This document shows, in pieces, positions 22,330 to 30,686 of a DNA stretch of 34,624 nucleotides. Source of the stretch: Corynebacterium sp. UBA2622 (GTDB lineage Bacteria > Actinomycetota > Actinomycetes > Mycobacteriales > Mycobacteriaceae). Below the pieces are notes generated by a model, which was not told the DNA's origin, made no database searches, and saw only the letters and a program-made list of their open reading frames with translations. The stretch is taken from assembly GCF_002339505.1 (NCBI RefSeq), contig NZ_DDJO01000012.1:1-34624 (forward strand), read 5' to 3'. How positions within the stretch are numbered: position 1 is the first letter of the stretch; every line of letters begins with the position of its first letter. Position numbers and translations under genes: made by a program.

Positions 22330-22685
22330 TACGGGCACCGTCGGAAACGGGCCGCGCCTGCGGCGGCAGTCCCGTAGGAGGCGTGTTGGAGCATCCTTGC
22401 CCCCGGAAGGGGCGGGCAGGGCAGCTGAAGGAGTGGATGGGCGGATTGCTCCGTCCTTTTCCGGTGCAGGCGCCACTGATACCCCGCCGGAGACAGTCGC
22501 GTGTCAACGACCGGGGCGACCGCGTCGATGGAACATGCGGTTTCAACCCCTCATTCCGGCCGTCAGCACGAGCGGGACGCTAACGTTGATGGGGAGCACT
22601 GCCTTGAGGATGCTGTAGTGGGTGAAGCTGCCAGCTCCCGTGTGATCTCTGTATTTGGCCGGTCATTTCGGTGCGGATGGCAACC
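22330..22685. other. Gene-free stretch after ugpC
   Basis: I can support no gene here on either strand. Open frames are short, lack ribosome sites and have no recognisable residues. Two weak hairpins are visible: TACGGG (22330-22335) with CCCGTA (22371-22376), enclosing GCCGC/GCGGC, and GCCCC/GGGGC (22399-22413). Neither has a T-run. The region marks the left border of a lower-GC segment and may hold decayed sequence. Confidence 0.5.
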
Positions 22686-22976
22686 CTACTCCGCCCGGAA
22701 ATGGAAAGGCGAGGAGTTGAACGGTCCGAGCCGCCCCGTGATGCGTGCCGCGCCTCCTCGAGGAACAGCAAACCGGGACTCGGCGAGCCTTTGATCGAGA
22801 TTGAACCAGTAGGAGAACCCGGCGGAAAGCGTGTCACCCTCCCCTAGATCGATCGTGTTTGTCGCGCCCCACTTCGTGTGGGTGACCTTATCGTCGACTT
22901 TCATATAAGGGACCGTGAAAACCTTGTGGAAGGGCCACGCTATGTGCGACGGATGAAGTTGAACGGCGATCTTCAC
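22686..22976 (-). CDS. 96-residue hypothetical protein, second gene of a small cassette
   Basis: From the GTG at 22976 this encodes 96 residues beginning VKIAVQLHPSHIAWPFHKVF and continuing MKVDDKVTHTKWGATN. Alternating hydrophobic and polar residues suggest a small all-beta fold in the first 70 residues, and the tail is Gly/Arg-rich. There is no membrane segment or signal. AAAGGA lies 7 bases before the GTG. The upstream gene's TGA is one base away, so the two are coupled. Codon use and GC content are lower than in flanking genes. I do not recognise the family, so no function is offered. Confidence 0.6.
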   Translation of the reverse strand: MKIAVQLHPSHIAWPFHKVFTVPYMKVDDKVTHTKWGATNTIDLGEGDTLSAGFSYWFNLDQRLAESRFAVPRGGAARITGRLGPFNSSPFHFRAE

Positions 22977-22977
22977 G

Positions 22978-23325
22978 TCATTTCCTTTCCCCGAACAGTG
23001 GGGCAAGGGTTCCGACGAAAGCCACTAACCCTGCAAAAAGGCACCAGAGGACTCCCCGGACGTCTGCGATTATGAACCCGGCGATGAGAAGAACCGACAC
23101 CCCGGTTAGTAGTCCACTGGCCCCCGAGCTTTCATTTCCAAAAAGATTGCCCTTGATTACGGCAAAAACTGAGACGAAGACAGATGCGAGTGTCAGGCTA
23201 AGAAAGAAAAAGTGGTGCTCCGGAAGCGTGATCGACGCACACGCGGAAAACGTCGCCACTCCGACCGAGAGGGCAACAATCAGTTTCCACAACGTCGTCA
23301 CCGTCACTCTCTCCACCTTATTCAC
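22978..23325 (-). CDS. 115-residue four-span membrane protein, first gene of a small cassette
   Basis: From the GTG at 23325 this encodes 115 residues with four hydrophobic segments: about LWKLIVALSVGVATFSA, FFFLSLTLASVFVSVFAVI, LLTGVSVLLIAGFIIADV and LWCLFAGLVAFVGTLAPLF. The tail GERK is charged. A run GGGGGGGAA lies 6 bases before the GTG, and a -10-like GATAAT (plus 23344-23349) lies 18 bases upstream. The frame could be extended to 23442, but the extra residues look random. It is followed by a coupled 96-residue soluble protein. GC content is clearly lower than in ugp and hut genes. The family is not recognised. Confidence 0.6.
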   Translation of the reverse strand: MNKVERVTVTTLWKLIVALSVGVATFSACASITLPEHHFFFLSLTLASVFVSVFAVIKGNLFGNESSGASGLLTGVSVLLIAGFIIADVRGVLWCLFAGLVAFVGTLAPLFGERK

Positions 23326-23343
23326 GTATTCCCCCCCAGGGTC

Positions 23344-23349
23344 ATTATC
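23344..23349 (-). promoter_or_regulatory. -10 box of the small cassette
   Basis: GATAAT on the minus strand lies 18 bases before the GTG of the membrane protein, with a G-rich ribosome site in between. A TTGTGA sequence about 11 bases further upstream is too close to be a standard -35. Confidence 0.4.
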
Positions 23350-23411
23350 CCTGACAATTTTCACAACGCCCTCAGAAAGGGAAGGCCGGAGACTACGGGG
23401 TGCAACCGGGC

Positions 23412-24599
23412 TCACCCCCACACCTTCTGCCCCGCCACCCACGTCTGCCGGGTGAGGGGCATGCCGGGGCGGTAGGCGAGGTCGATGGCGTTGCTGGTGT
23501 CAAGAACGTGCAGGTCCGCGGCGGCCCCCGGAACGAGCGTTCCCTTCGCGGGGCGCCCCTGGGGATCCTTGCCCCCGCCGACGTCGTGGCGGCGCAGGGC
23601 TTGGGCGCCACCGCTCGTGGCGGCGCGGATGGCCTCGTCAAGCGTGAGGCGCTGCTGCAGCACGGCGGTGGTGACGCAGAAGTTCATCGAGCTGGTGAAG
23701 GAGGTGCCGGGGTTGAGGTTGGAGGCGATAGCGACGGTGGCGCCGGCGTCGAGAAGCCTGCGGCCCGGCGCCAGATCCTCCCGCGTGGAAAGGTCGCAGG
23801 CGGGCAGGAGGGTCGCGACGGTGTCCGACCCGGCAAGCAGCTCGACGTCCTCATCTGAGAGGTAGTTGACGTGATCGACGCTCGCCGCGCCCATCTCCAC
23901 GGCGAGGCGCACGCCCGGGCCCTCTCCGAGCTGGTTGCCGTGCACACGCACTCCCAGGCCTGCCTCGCGGCCCGCCTCGAGCACACGGCGCGACTGTTCC
24001 TCGGTGAAGGCGCCCCGCTCGCAGAACACGTCGATCCACTGCACGTGGTCCTTCACTGCGTCGAGCATCGGCCCGACGACCTCGGCGACGTATTCTTCGG
24101 CATCGCGACCCGGCGGGACGAGGTGCGCGCCGAGGAAGGTCACGTCGTCGACGTGTTGCGCGGCCACCCGCGCCGCTTCCGCCTCGGACTCGACGCTGAG
24201 CCCGTAACCCGTCTTTGTCTCGAAGGTGGTGGTGCCGCCCGCGTGGCCGGCCCGGACGCGCTGGGCGACGAGCCGGTGCAGGCGCTCGGCACCCGCGGCG
24301 CGCGTCGCCTCCATCGTTACCGCGATGCCGCCGGCGGCGTAGGAGCCGCCCGCCATGCGCGCCTCGAACTCATCGGCTCGGTTTCCGTCGAAGACCATGT
24401 GGGTGTGGGAATCCACCCAACCGGGCAGGACGGCGCGCCCGCCGAGGTCGACCACCTCGGCGTCCCCGGTTGCGGGGGCGTCGGAGGCGGGGCCAACCCA
24501 CTCGATCACGCCGTCGCGGGCGAGGAGGGCGGCGTCCTTGATCGTGCCGAGCTCCGACACGGTGCGGAGCTCGGAGATGCCGGTGAAAAGGGTGGACAT
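23412..24599 (-). CDS. hutI: Imidazolonepropionase
   Basis: HutI carries out the third step of histidine breakdown, opening imidazolone propionate to N-formiminoglutamate. The protein has 395 residues, typical for the family. The amidohydrolase metal motif HxH is in GWVDSHTHMVFDGNRADEF. Further conserved blocks are GTTTFETKTGYGL, DVFCERGAFT, VRVHGNQLGEG and ASNLNPGTSFTSSMNF. The C-terminal GTLVPGAAADLHVLD closes the composite beta domain. I chose the ATG at 24599 because AAAGGA precedes it; the longer frame to 24740 runs into the hutU gene. It follows hutU by 43 bases on the same strand and is co-transcribed with it. Confidence 0.95.
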   Translation of the reverse strand: MSTLFTGISELRTVSELGTIKDAALLARDGVIEWVGPASDAPATGDAEVVDLGGRAVLPGWVDSHTHMVFDGNRADEFEARMAGGSYAAGGIAVTMEATRAAGAERLHRLVAQRVRAGHAGGTTTFETKTGYGLSVESEAEAARVAAQHVDDVTFLGAHLVPPGRDAEEYVAEVVGPMLDAVKDHVQWIDVFCERGAFTEEQSRRVLEAGREAGLGVRVHGNQLGEGPGVRLAVEMGAASVDHVNYLSDEDVELLAGSDTVATLLPACDLSTREDLAPGRRLLDAGATVAIASNLNPGTSFTSSMNFCVTTAVLQQRLTLDEAIRAATSGGAQALRRHDVGGGKDPQGRPAKGTLVPGAAADLHVLDTSNAIDLAYRPGMPLTRQTWVAGQKVWG

Positions 24600-24642
24600 G
24601 AGGTCCTTTCTGGCGCGGTGGCGGGACGTCGTGAAGCGGGCT

Positions 24643-26337
24643 CTAGTCGCGGGCCTTGAACTCCATCGGGATGCGAATGCCGCGTTCCTGCGCGACCTCG
24701 TAGGCGCGGGAGTAACCGGCGTCGACGTGGCGGATGACACCCATGCCGGGGTCGTTGGTGAGCACGGCGCGCAGCTTGGCCTCGGCGAGCTCGGAGCCGT
24801 CGGCGACGGTGACCTGGCCGGTGTGGATGGACCGGCCCATGCCCACTCCGCCGCCGTGGTGGATGGACACCCAGGTCGCGCCGCCCGAGACCGCCGTCAT
24901 GGCGTTGAGCAGCGGCCAGTCGGCGACCGCGTCCGTGCCGTCGAGCATGGATTCGGTCTCGCGGTAGGGCGAGGCGACGGAGCCGGAGTCGAGGTGGTCG
25001 CGGCCGATGACGATCGGCGCCTTGATCTTGCCCTCCTTGACCAGGTCGTTGAAGATCACCCCGGCTTTGGCGCGCTCGCCGTACCCGAGCCAGCAGATGC
25101 GCGCAGGCAGGCCCTCGAACTCCACGTACTCCTCGGCGGCGTCGAGCCACTGGTGCAGGTGCTCGTTGTCGGGGAAGGCCTCCTTGATGGCCTGGTCCGT
25201 GACCCGGATGTCCTCCGGGTCGCCGGAGAGCACCACCCAGCGGAAGGGCCCGAGGCCCTCGCAGAACAGGGGGCGGATGTAGGCGGGGACGAAACCGGGG
25301 AACTCGAACGCCCGGGTGTAACCGGCCTTGCGGGCCTCGTCGCGGATGGAGTTGCCGTAGTCGAAGACCTCCGCACCCTCGTCCTGGAACTCGACCATCG
25401 CCTGGACCTGCGCGGCCATGGACTCGCGCGCCTTCTTGGTGAAGGTCACCGGGTCCGCAGCCGCCTCGGTGTGCCACTCCTCGAGCGTGATCTCGGAGGG
25501 GAGGTAGCTCAGCGGGTCGTGCGCGGAGGTCTGGTCGGTGACGATGTCCACGGTCAGCTCGCCGGCGCGGTGGCGGCGCAGCATCTCCGGGAACACCTCG
25601 GCCGCGTTGCCCACGTAGCCCACGGAAAGGGCCTTCTGCTGCTCCTTCGCCTCGGTGACGAGGCGGATGGCCTCGTCGAGGTCGGTGGTCACCTCGTCGA
25701 GGTAACGCTTCGCTTGGCGACGCCTCAGCCGCGTCTCGTCCACATCGACGATGAGGCAGGCGCCCCCGTTGAGGGTGACCGACAGTGGCTGGGCCCCGCC
25801 CATGCCGCCGCAGCCGCCCGTAAGGGTGAGGGTTCCGGCGAGGGTGCCGTTGAAGCGCTTCCTGGCCACGGCGTAGAAGGTCTCGAAGGTGCCCTGGAGG
25901 ATGCCCTGGGTGGCGATGTAGATCCAGGATCCGGCCGTCATCTGGCCGTACATCATCAGGCCCTCGTCCTCGAGCTTGCGGAAGTGCTCCCAGTTGGCCC
26001 AGTCTCCGACCAGGTTGGAGTTGGCGATGAGCACGCGCGGAGCCCACTCGTTGGTCTTCCACACGCCGACGGGCTTGCCCGACTGCACAAGCAGGGTCTC
26101 GTCGGATTCGAGGTCCTTCAGGGTGGCGATGATGGCGTCGAAGGCCTCCCAGCTGCGCGCGGCGCGGCCGGTGCCGCCGTAGACGACGAGCTCGTCGGGG
26201 CGCTCGGCGACCTCCGGGTCGAGGTTGTTCTGCAGCATGCGCAGGGGCGCCTCGGTCTGCCAGGACTTCGCGGTGATCTCGGTACCGCGCGGTGCGTGCA
26301 CCTCGCGGGCCCCCTCCGCCCAGTTCTTCTCCGTCAT
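24643..26337 (-). CDS. hutU: Urocanate hydratase
   Basis: HutU carries out the second step of histidine breakdown, adding water to urocanate with tightly bound NAD+. The protein has 564 residues, matching the family. The NAD-binding glycine-rich block is GGCGGMGGAQPLSVTLNGG, and the active-site cysteine is Cys415 in ICWLGYGERAKAG. WIHHGGG-type motifs are present as WVSIHHGGGVGMG. The ATG at 26337 follows GGAAGGG at a good distance. A 273-base gap with a strong hairpin separates it from hutH, so hutU and hutI probably have their own promoter. Confidence 0.96.
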   Translation of the reverse strand: MTEKNWAEGAREVHAPRGTEITAKSWQTEAPLRMLQNNLDPEVAERPDELVVYGGTGRAARSWEAFDAIIATLKDLESDETLLVQSGKPVGVWKTNEWAPRVLIANSNLVGDWANWEHFRKLEDEGLMMYGQMTAGSWIYIATQGILQGTFETFYAVARKRFNGTLAGTLTLTGGCGGMGGAQPLSVTLNGGACLIVDVDETRLRRRQAKRYLDEVTTDLDEAIRLVTEAKEQQKALSVGYVGNAAEVFPEMLRRHRAGELTVDIVTDQTSAHDPLSYLPSEITLEEWHTEAAADPVTFTKKARESMAAQVQAMVEFQDEGAEVFDYGNSIRDEARKAGYTRAFEFPGFVPAYIRPLFCEGLGPFRWVVLSGDPEDIRVTDQAIKEAFPDNEHLHQWLDAAEEYVEFEGLPARICWLGYGERAKAGVIFNDLVKEGKIKAPIVIGRDHLDSGSVASPYRETESMLDGTDAVADWPLLNAMTAVSGGATWVSIHHGGGVGMGRSIHTGQVTVADGSELAEAKLRAVLTNDPGMGVIRHVDAGYSRAYEVAQERGIRIPMEFKARD

Positions 26338-26539
26338 GATGGTTTCCCTTCCTTGTCGACGCCCCCGCGCAACCCGCCCGCCCCGTGCGCGTTGGCCGGT
26401 GCCGCCCGGCGGGCCGGTTTCCCGGGGCTGTCCCCGCCGAGCGCGCGGGCCGTGCGCTGGGGTGCGGCGATTGCGTTGTGACGATCTTGGTGGCCTGCGG
26501 CCGATGGTAACGGCGGACACAGGGGGCGGGAAGGCGAAA

Positions 26540-26579
26540 CCCCGGGTGGGTGTCTCGGATTCGAGACACCCACCCGGGG
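26540..26579 (-). terminator. Strong hairpin terminator between hutH and hutU
   Basis: An 18-bp perfect stem (26540-26557 with 26562-26579) closes a GATT loop; the arms contain GGGTGGGTGTCTCG and its complement. On the minus strand it is followed by TTTCGCC. It starts 31 bases after the hutH stop. The T-run is short, so partial read-through into hutU is possible. Confidence 0.75.
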
Positions 26580-26610
26580 GTGCGCGGGACGGCCGCGGGG
26601 GCCGGGTGGC

Positions 26611-28161
26611 CTACACCAGGTCGCCCACCTTCTCCTCCACGGCGGCAACGTACGCGTTGTCCTTCACCAGCTGCACGGAGTGCTCGATCTCGGGGGAGAG
26701 GAAGCGGTCGCGCCCCGGCCCTTGGACGACGGTGCGCAGGACGTCGATGACAGCCTGCGTGCCGGGCGCGGCCGCGAGCTCGCGCATGTCGATGGCGCGC
26801 GCCGCGGTGAGGATCTCGATGGCCAGGACGCGCTGCAGGCCGTCCACGCTGCGGCGCAGCTTGCGGGCGGCGGACCAGCCGAGGGAGACGTGGTCCTCCT
26901 GCATGGCGGAGGAGGGGATGGAATCCGCGGATGCCGGGTTCGCGTTGCGCTTCAGCTCGTTGACGATGCCCGCCTGGGTGTACTGGGCGATCATGTGCCC
27001 GGAATCCACGCCCGGGTCGTCCGCGAGGAAGGCGTTGAGGCCGCGGTTGCGGGCGGGGTCGAGGAAGCGGTCGGTGCGCCGTTCGCTCATCGACGCCAGG
27101 TCCGCAACCACAATGGCGAGGAAGTCCAGCACGTACGCCACCGGGGCGCCGTGGAAGTTGCCGTTCGACGCCACGCGCCCGTCGAGGGCCACCACCGGGT
27201 TGTCCACGGCGGAGGCGAGCTCGCGGTTGGCCACCGCCTCGGCGTGGGCGAGGGTGTCGCGGAACCCGCCCGCGACCTGCGGGGCGCAGCGGACGGAGTA
27301 GGCGTCCTGCACCTGCTTCTCCTTGAACTCCTCCGCGGCGGCGGCGAGGATCTCCGAACCCGCGGCGATCGCGCGGATGTTCGCGGCCGCGTCCGCCTGC
27401 CCCGGGTGCGGGCGCAGCTGCTGCAGGTCGTCCGCGAAGACGGTCAGGGTGCCGGTGAGCCCCTCCACCGTCATGGCGGTGGCGATGTCGGCGACCTTAG
27501 CGGCCTCGCGCAGATCCGTGATGGCCAGGCAGAGCTGGCCGAGCATGCCGTCGGTGCCGTTGATCAGCGCCAGGCCCTCCTTCTCCCGCAGGGCGAGAGG
27601 CTCGATGCCCGCGGCCACGAGCGCCTCGGCCGAGGGGAGGACATCCCCGCCCTTGACACGGACCTCCCCCTCGCCCAGCAGGGCGAGGGCGCAGTGGGCG
27701 AGGGGCGCGAGGTCGCCGGAACAGCCGAGGGAGCCGTACTCGCGCACGACCGGGGTGATGCCGGCGTTGAGCACGTCGGCGTATGTCTGGGCCACGACGG
27801 GGCGGACCCCGGTGCGGCCGGTGCACAGCGTCGACAGGCGCAACAGCATGAGCGAGCGGATGACCTCATCCTCGACCTCCGGGCCCGAACCCGCGGCGTG
27901 CGAGCGGACCAGGGAAAGCTGCAGCTGGGCGCGCATGTCCTCGGGAATGTGGCGGCGCGCGAGCGCACCGAAGCCGGTGGAGATGCCGTAGACGGGGGTC
28001 GGATCGTTGGCGAGCTCGTCGACGCGGGCGCGGGTGGCGGCGATGCCCTCGAGGGCGGCCCGCTCGATCTCGACGCGGGCACCGTGGCGCGCGACGGCGA
28101 CGACCTCGTCGATGGAGAGGGGGCCGACGCCCACGGAAACGGTGGCGGGGTAAACGGTCAT
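26611..28161 (-). CDS. hutH: Histidine ammonia-lyase
   Basis: HutH removes ammonia from histidine to give urocanate, the first step of the pathway. The protein has 516 residues, in the family range. The self-made electrophilic cofactor (MIO) forms from three residues that here are Cys147-Ser148-Gly149 (YGSLGCSGDLAPLAH), not the usual Ala-Ser-Gly. Other conserved parts are YGISTGFGALA with the catalytic tyrosine, LINGTDGMLGQL, QDAYSVRC and SMQEDHVSLGW-like PSSAMQEDHVSLGW. GAAGGA lies before the ATG. The gene is 124 bases downstream of the IclR regulator on the same strand and ends at a strong hairpin. Confidence 0.96.
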   Translation of the reverse strand: MTVYPATVSVGVGPLSIDEVVAVARHGARVEIERAALEGIAATRARVDELANDPTPVYGISTGFGALARRHIPEDMRAQLQLSLVRSHAAGSGPEVEDEVIRSLMLLRLSTLCTGRTGVRPVVAQTYADVLNAGITPVVREYGSLGCSGDLAPLAHCALALLGEGEVRVKGGDVLPSAEALVAAGIEPLALREKEGLALINGTDGMLGQLCLAITDLREAAKVADIATAMTVEGLTGTLTVFADDLQQLRPHPGQADAAANIRAIAAGSEILAAAAEEFKEKQVQDAYSVRCAPQVAGGFRDTLAHAEAVANRELASAVDNPVVALDGRVASNGNFHGAPVAYVLDFLAIVVADLASMSERRTDRFLDPARNRGLNAFLADDPGVDSGHMIAQYTQAGIVNELKRNANPASADSIPSSAMQEDHVSLGWSAARKLRRSVDGLQRVLAIEILTAARAIDMRELAAAPGTQAVIDVLRTVVQGPGRDRFLSPEIEHSVQLVKDNAYVAAVEEKVGDLV

Positions 28162-28194
28162 GGCTGTCCTTCTTTCGGGAAATCAACGGGCACC

Positions 28195-28289
28195 GCACGC
28201 CCGTTTCGGGCATGCGGAAAGCAGGTTCAACGCGCGACAGCCGGACGCGACGCGCACAACTCTAGCGTCGCGCCGGGCAAAGACGCTAG
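28195..28289. promoter_or_regulatory. hutH upstream region with two inverted repeats
   Basis: GCACGCCCG and CGGGCATGC (28195-28215, 3-base spacer, one wobble pair) and CTAGCGTC with GACGCTAG (28262-28289, 12-base spacer) flank the likely hutH promoter. The second repeat overlaps the regulator's stop codon and could act as its terminator. Either could be a HutR site; this cannot be decided from sequence alone. Confidence 0.4.
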
Positions 28290-29029
28290 CGGGATCCGAA
28301 GAACCTGTCCGCCAGGCGGCGGGAGCACGCCGTGAGCTGGGTGAGCAGGTCGGCCCGGGCCGCCGCGTCGAGGGAACCGAGGGCGAATGTGGCAGCCAGG
28401 GCGGCGGCGGGGCGGTCGAGGTGGTCCAGGAGCGCCACGGCGAGGGTCTCCTGGCCGCGGGACACCTCCTCGGACTCGTCGTCCCAGCCGCGTTGCCGGG
28501 CCGTCGCCAAGCGGGCGCGCCCCGAGCGGTAGCTGCCGTGCTCGCCGGAGGAGGAGAACACGGCGCGCATCCCGGAATCGGGCAGGTGCGCCACCATGAT
28601 GCGCCCCGAGGCGGTGGACAGGGCGGGCAGGCGCACCCCGACCTCCGTGACCAGCGAGACGGCGCGCGGGGCGCGGGCCTCGTGGAGGTAGACGATCTCG
28701 GACCCGGCCAGGCGGGACAGGTGCGCGGAGCCTCCGACAGAGGTGGCGATGCGCTGCAGGTCGCGCGCGGCGAGCCGCACGAGCGGCTGCTGCGTGGTGT
28801 ACGACGAGGCCATCCGGTAGGCGGCCAGGCCCAGTCCGTAGGTTCCCGGGTCGGGCAGGTGGACCACGAAGCCGGAATCCTCGAGCTCGCGCAGCAGGTG
28901 GTAGGTGGTGGAGCGGGGCAGGTCCAGCTCGCGCTGGATGCGGGCGGCGGAGATGGGCGCGTCCGTGTTCGAGAGCAGGGTGAGCACGCGCAGGACGTTG
29001 TGCGCGGCGGGGACCTGCGGTTTGTTCAC
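28286..29029 (-). CDS. hutR: IclR-family regulator of histidine utilisation
   Basis: This 247-residue regulator has an N-terminal winged helix-turn-helix (about 5-65: NVLRVLTLLSNTDAPISAAR, then LDLPRSTTYHLLRELEDSGF) and a C-terminal IclR effector domain (about 80-245: GLGLAAYRMASSY, VGGSAHLSRL, LPALSTASGR and ALDHLDRPAAALAATF-like blocks). Its position between hutH and hutT and the known IclR regulator HutR of Corynebacterium resistens hut genes support the name. The effector is presumably histidine or urocanate. The GTG at 29029 has a strong ribosome site, GGAGGAGGAAGA; longer frames to 29362 lack support. It is divergent from hutT. Confidence 0.85.
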   Translation of the reverse strand: MNKPQVPAAHNVLRVLTLLSNTDAPISAARIQRELDLPRSTTYHLLRELEDSGFVVHLPDPGTYGLGLAAYRMASSYTTQQPLVRLAARDLQRIATSVGGSAHLSRLAGSEIVYLHEARAPRAVSLVTEVGVRLPALSTASGRIMVAHLPDSGMRAVFSSSGEHGSYRSGRARLATARQRGWDDESEEVSRGQETLAVALLDHLDRPAAALAATFALGSLDAAARADLLTQLTACSRRLADRFFGSR

Positions 29030-29085
29030 TCTTCCTCCTCCTTGACGGGCGCGTGGGTCGGCGCCGGGCCTGCCGGGCCGGACCG

Positions 29086-29101
29086 TCTTTACCGTTCCAG
29101 A
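29086..29101. promoter_or_regulatory. Candidate HutR site in the hutR-hutT space
   Basis: TCTTTACCGTTCCAGA is an imperfect inverted repeat (5 of 8 pairs) ending in TCT and AGA. Its TTCCAG end could also be the -35 of hutT, with TAATCG 18 bases on. The position in the 223-base divergent region suits a shared regulator site, but the symmetry is partial. Confidence 0.3.
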
Positions 29102-29252
29102 AGGCCCGCATGCGAGACTAATCGGGTGCCACGCGGGACACATCGCGCCACGGAATGTGGCGTGGGCCTCCCCCGAGGTGCGGCCCGGCCGGGTGCCGGC
29201 TGCCCGCCCCGCCGTGGCGCCGCACCACAGAGAGCACCCGCAAGGAGCCGCA

Positions 29253-30677
29253 ATGAGCACCGTCCACACCACGCCCGGGAAAAGCACCCCGGACGCGCCC
29301 GCAGCACGCAGCGGAGGGTTTTCCGCCCGCCACCTGAACTTCATCGCGTTGGGCTCCGCCATCGGGACGGGCCTCTTCTACGGTTCCGCCGGAGCCATCC
29401 AGGCGGCGGGCCCGTCCGTGATCCTCGTCTACCTGCTGGCGGGCGCGGTGGTCTACTTCATGCTCCGTGCGCTCGGTGAGATGGCGGTGCGCCACCCCGT
29501 CACGGGTTCCTTCGCCGAGTACACCCGCGCGCACCTGGGAGGGGCATCCGGGTACCTCACGGGCTGGATGTTCGCCTTCGAGATGGTCATCGTGGCGCTG
29601 GCGGACCTCACGGCCATAGGCATCTACATGGGGTTCTGGTTCCCCGGGGTCTCGAGGTGGGTGTGGATCCTCGCGGCGCTGCTCATCGTCGGCGCGGCCA
29701 ACCTGGCTTCCACCAAGGTGTTCGGCGAGCTGGAGTTCTGGTTCACCATCATCAAGATCGGTGCGGTGGTGGCGATGATCGTCGCCGGCGCGGCCGTGCT
29801 CGTCTTCGGCCTGTCCACCGCGGAGACCTCCGGCCCGCAGAACCTGGTCAACGACGGCGGATTCTTCCCGCACGGCCTCGGCGGGCTCGTGTCCTCGTTC
29901 ATCCTCGTGCTCTTCGCCTTCGGCGGAACCGAGATCATCGGTGTGGCGGGCAGCGAGGCGGAGGACCCCTCGCGCGCGATTCCGAAGGCAATCAACACCG
30001 TCCCGGCGCGCATCCTGTTGTTCTACGTCCTGGCCATCGTGGTCATCCTGATGATCAACCCGTGGCGCTCCATCACCGGCGATGAATCCCCCTTCGTGCA
30101 GATTTTCTCCGCCCTCGGAGTGCACTGGGCCGCGGCGCTGCTCAACGTCGTGGTCATCACCGCGGCGCTGTCCGCCATCAACGCCGACACCTTCGGCGCC
30201 GGCCGCGTGCTCACCGGCCTGGCGAAGCAGAACCTCGCCCCGGCCGCGATGGCGAGGACGGTCCGCGGCGTGCCCGTCATGACCACCGTGGCCCTCCTCG
30301 CGGTCATGGCCGTCGGTGTCGTCCTCAACGCCCTGATCCCCGAGTCCGTCTTCGAGATCATCGCCTCATTGGCCACCTTCGCCACCATCTTCGTCTGGCT
30401 CATGATCCTCCTGGCGCACATCGCTTCGCGACGCCACATGACCCCCGCAGAGGAGAGCTCGCTGACCTACCGGGTGCCCTTGTGGCCCTGGGGCCAGTAC
30501 TTCGCCGTGGCCTTCATCCTGTTCACCTTCGGCATCATGGCCTGGCAGGCCGAGTTCCGCGTCGCCCTCGTCGTCGGGGTTGTCTTCAGCGTCGCCTGCG
30601 TGGCGATGTACTACGCCACCGGCCGCCACCGCGTGGAGGGTGTCGACGAGCCCGTGCCGGGCGGTTTCGCCGGGTAG
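29253..30677 (+). CDS. hutT: Amino-acid permease, probable histidine importer
   Basis: This 474-residue permease is of the APC family (AAT subgroup), with about 12 membrane segments. The first begins HLNFIALGSAIGTGLFYGSA, which contains the GxG substrate loop GSAIGTG. Further family marks are VYFMLRALGEMAV, FAFGGTEIIGVAGSEAEDPS and NADTFGAGRVL. AAGGAG lies before the ATG at 29253; the longer frame from 29157 has no ribosome site. Histidine specificity is inferred from its place between hutR and hutG, since APC sequence alone does not settle substrate. It shares a divergent promoter region with hutR and runs into hutG. Confidence 0.88.
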   Translation: MSTVHTTPGKSTPDAPAARSGGFSARHLNFIALGSAIGTGLFYGSAGAIQAAGPSVILVYLLAGAVVYFMLRALGEMAVRHPVTGSFAEYTRAHLGGASGYLTGWMFAFEMVIVALADLTAIGIYMGFWFPGVSRWVWILAALLIVGAANLASTKVFGELEFWFTIIKIGAVVAMIVAGAAVLVFGLSTAETSGPQNLVNDGGFFPHGLGGLVSSFILVLFAFGGTEIIGVAGSEAEDPSRAIPKAINTVPARILLFYVLAIVVILMINPWRSITGDESPFVQIFSALGVHWAAALLNVVVITAALSAINADTFGAGRVLTGLAKQNLAPAAMARTVRGVPVMTTVALLAVMAVGVVLNALIPESVFEIIASLATFATIFVWLMILLAHIASRRHMTPAEESSLTYRVPLWPWGQYFAVAFILFTFGIMAWQAEFRVALVVGVVFSVACVAMYYATGRHRVEGVDEPVPGGFAG

Positions 30678-30686
30678 GGTGAGCTC

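Noticed and set aside
22330..22837. Short open frames as possible transposase remnants
   Set aside because: No catalytic motif, inverted terminal repeats or target duplication could be seen.
24355..26481. Plus-strand open frame of 708 codons across hutU
   Set aside because: It is antisense to a fully recognisable urocanate hydratase, is low in complexity (Gly, Val, Leu, Asp) and has no ribosome site; high-GC codon use creates such shadows.
26680..28335. Plus-strand open frame of 551 codons across hutH
   Set aside because: It is a shadow of histidine ammonia-lyase with no domain and with biased composition.
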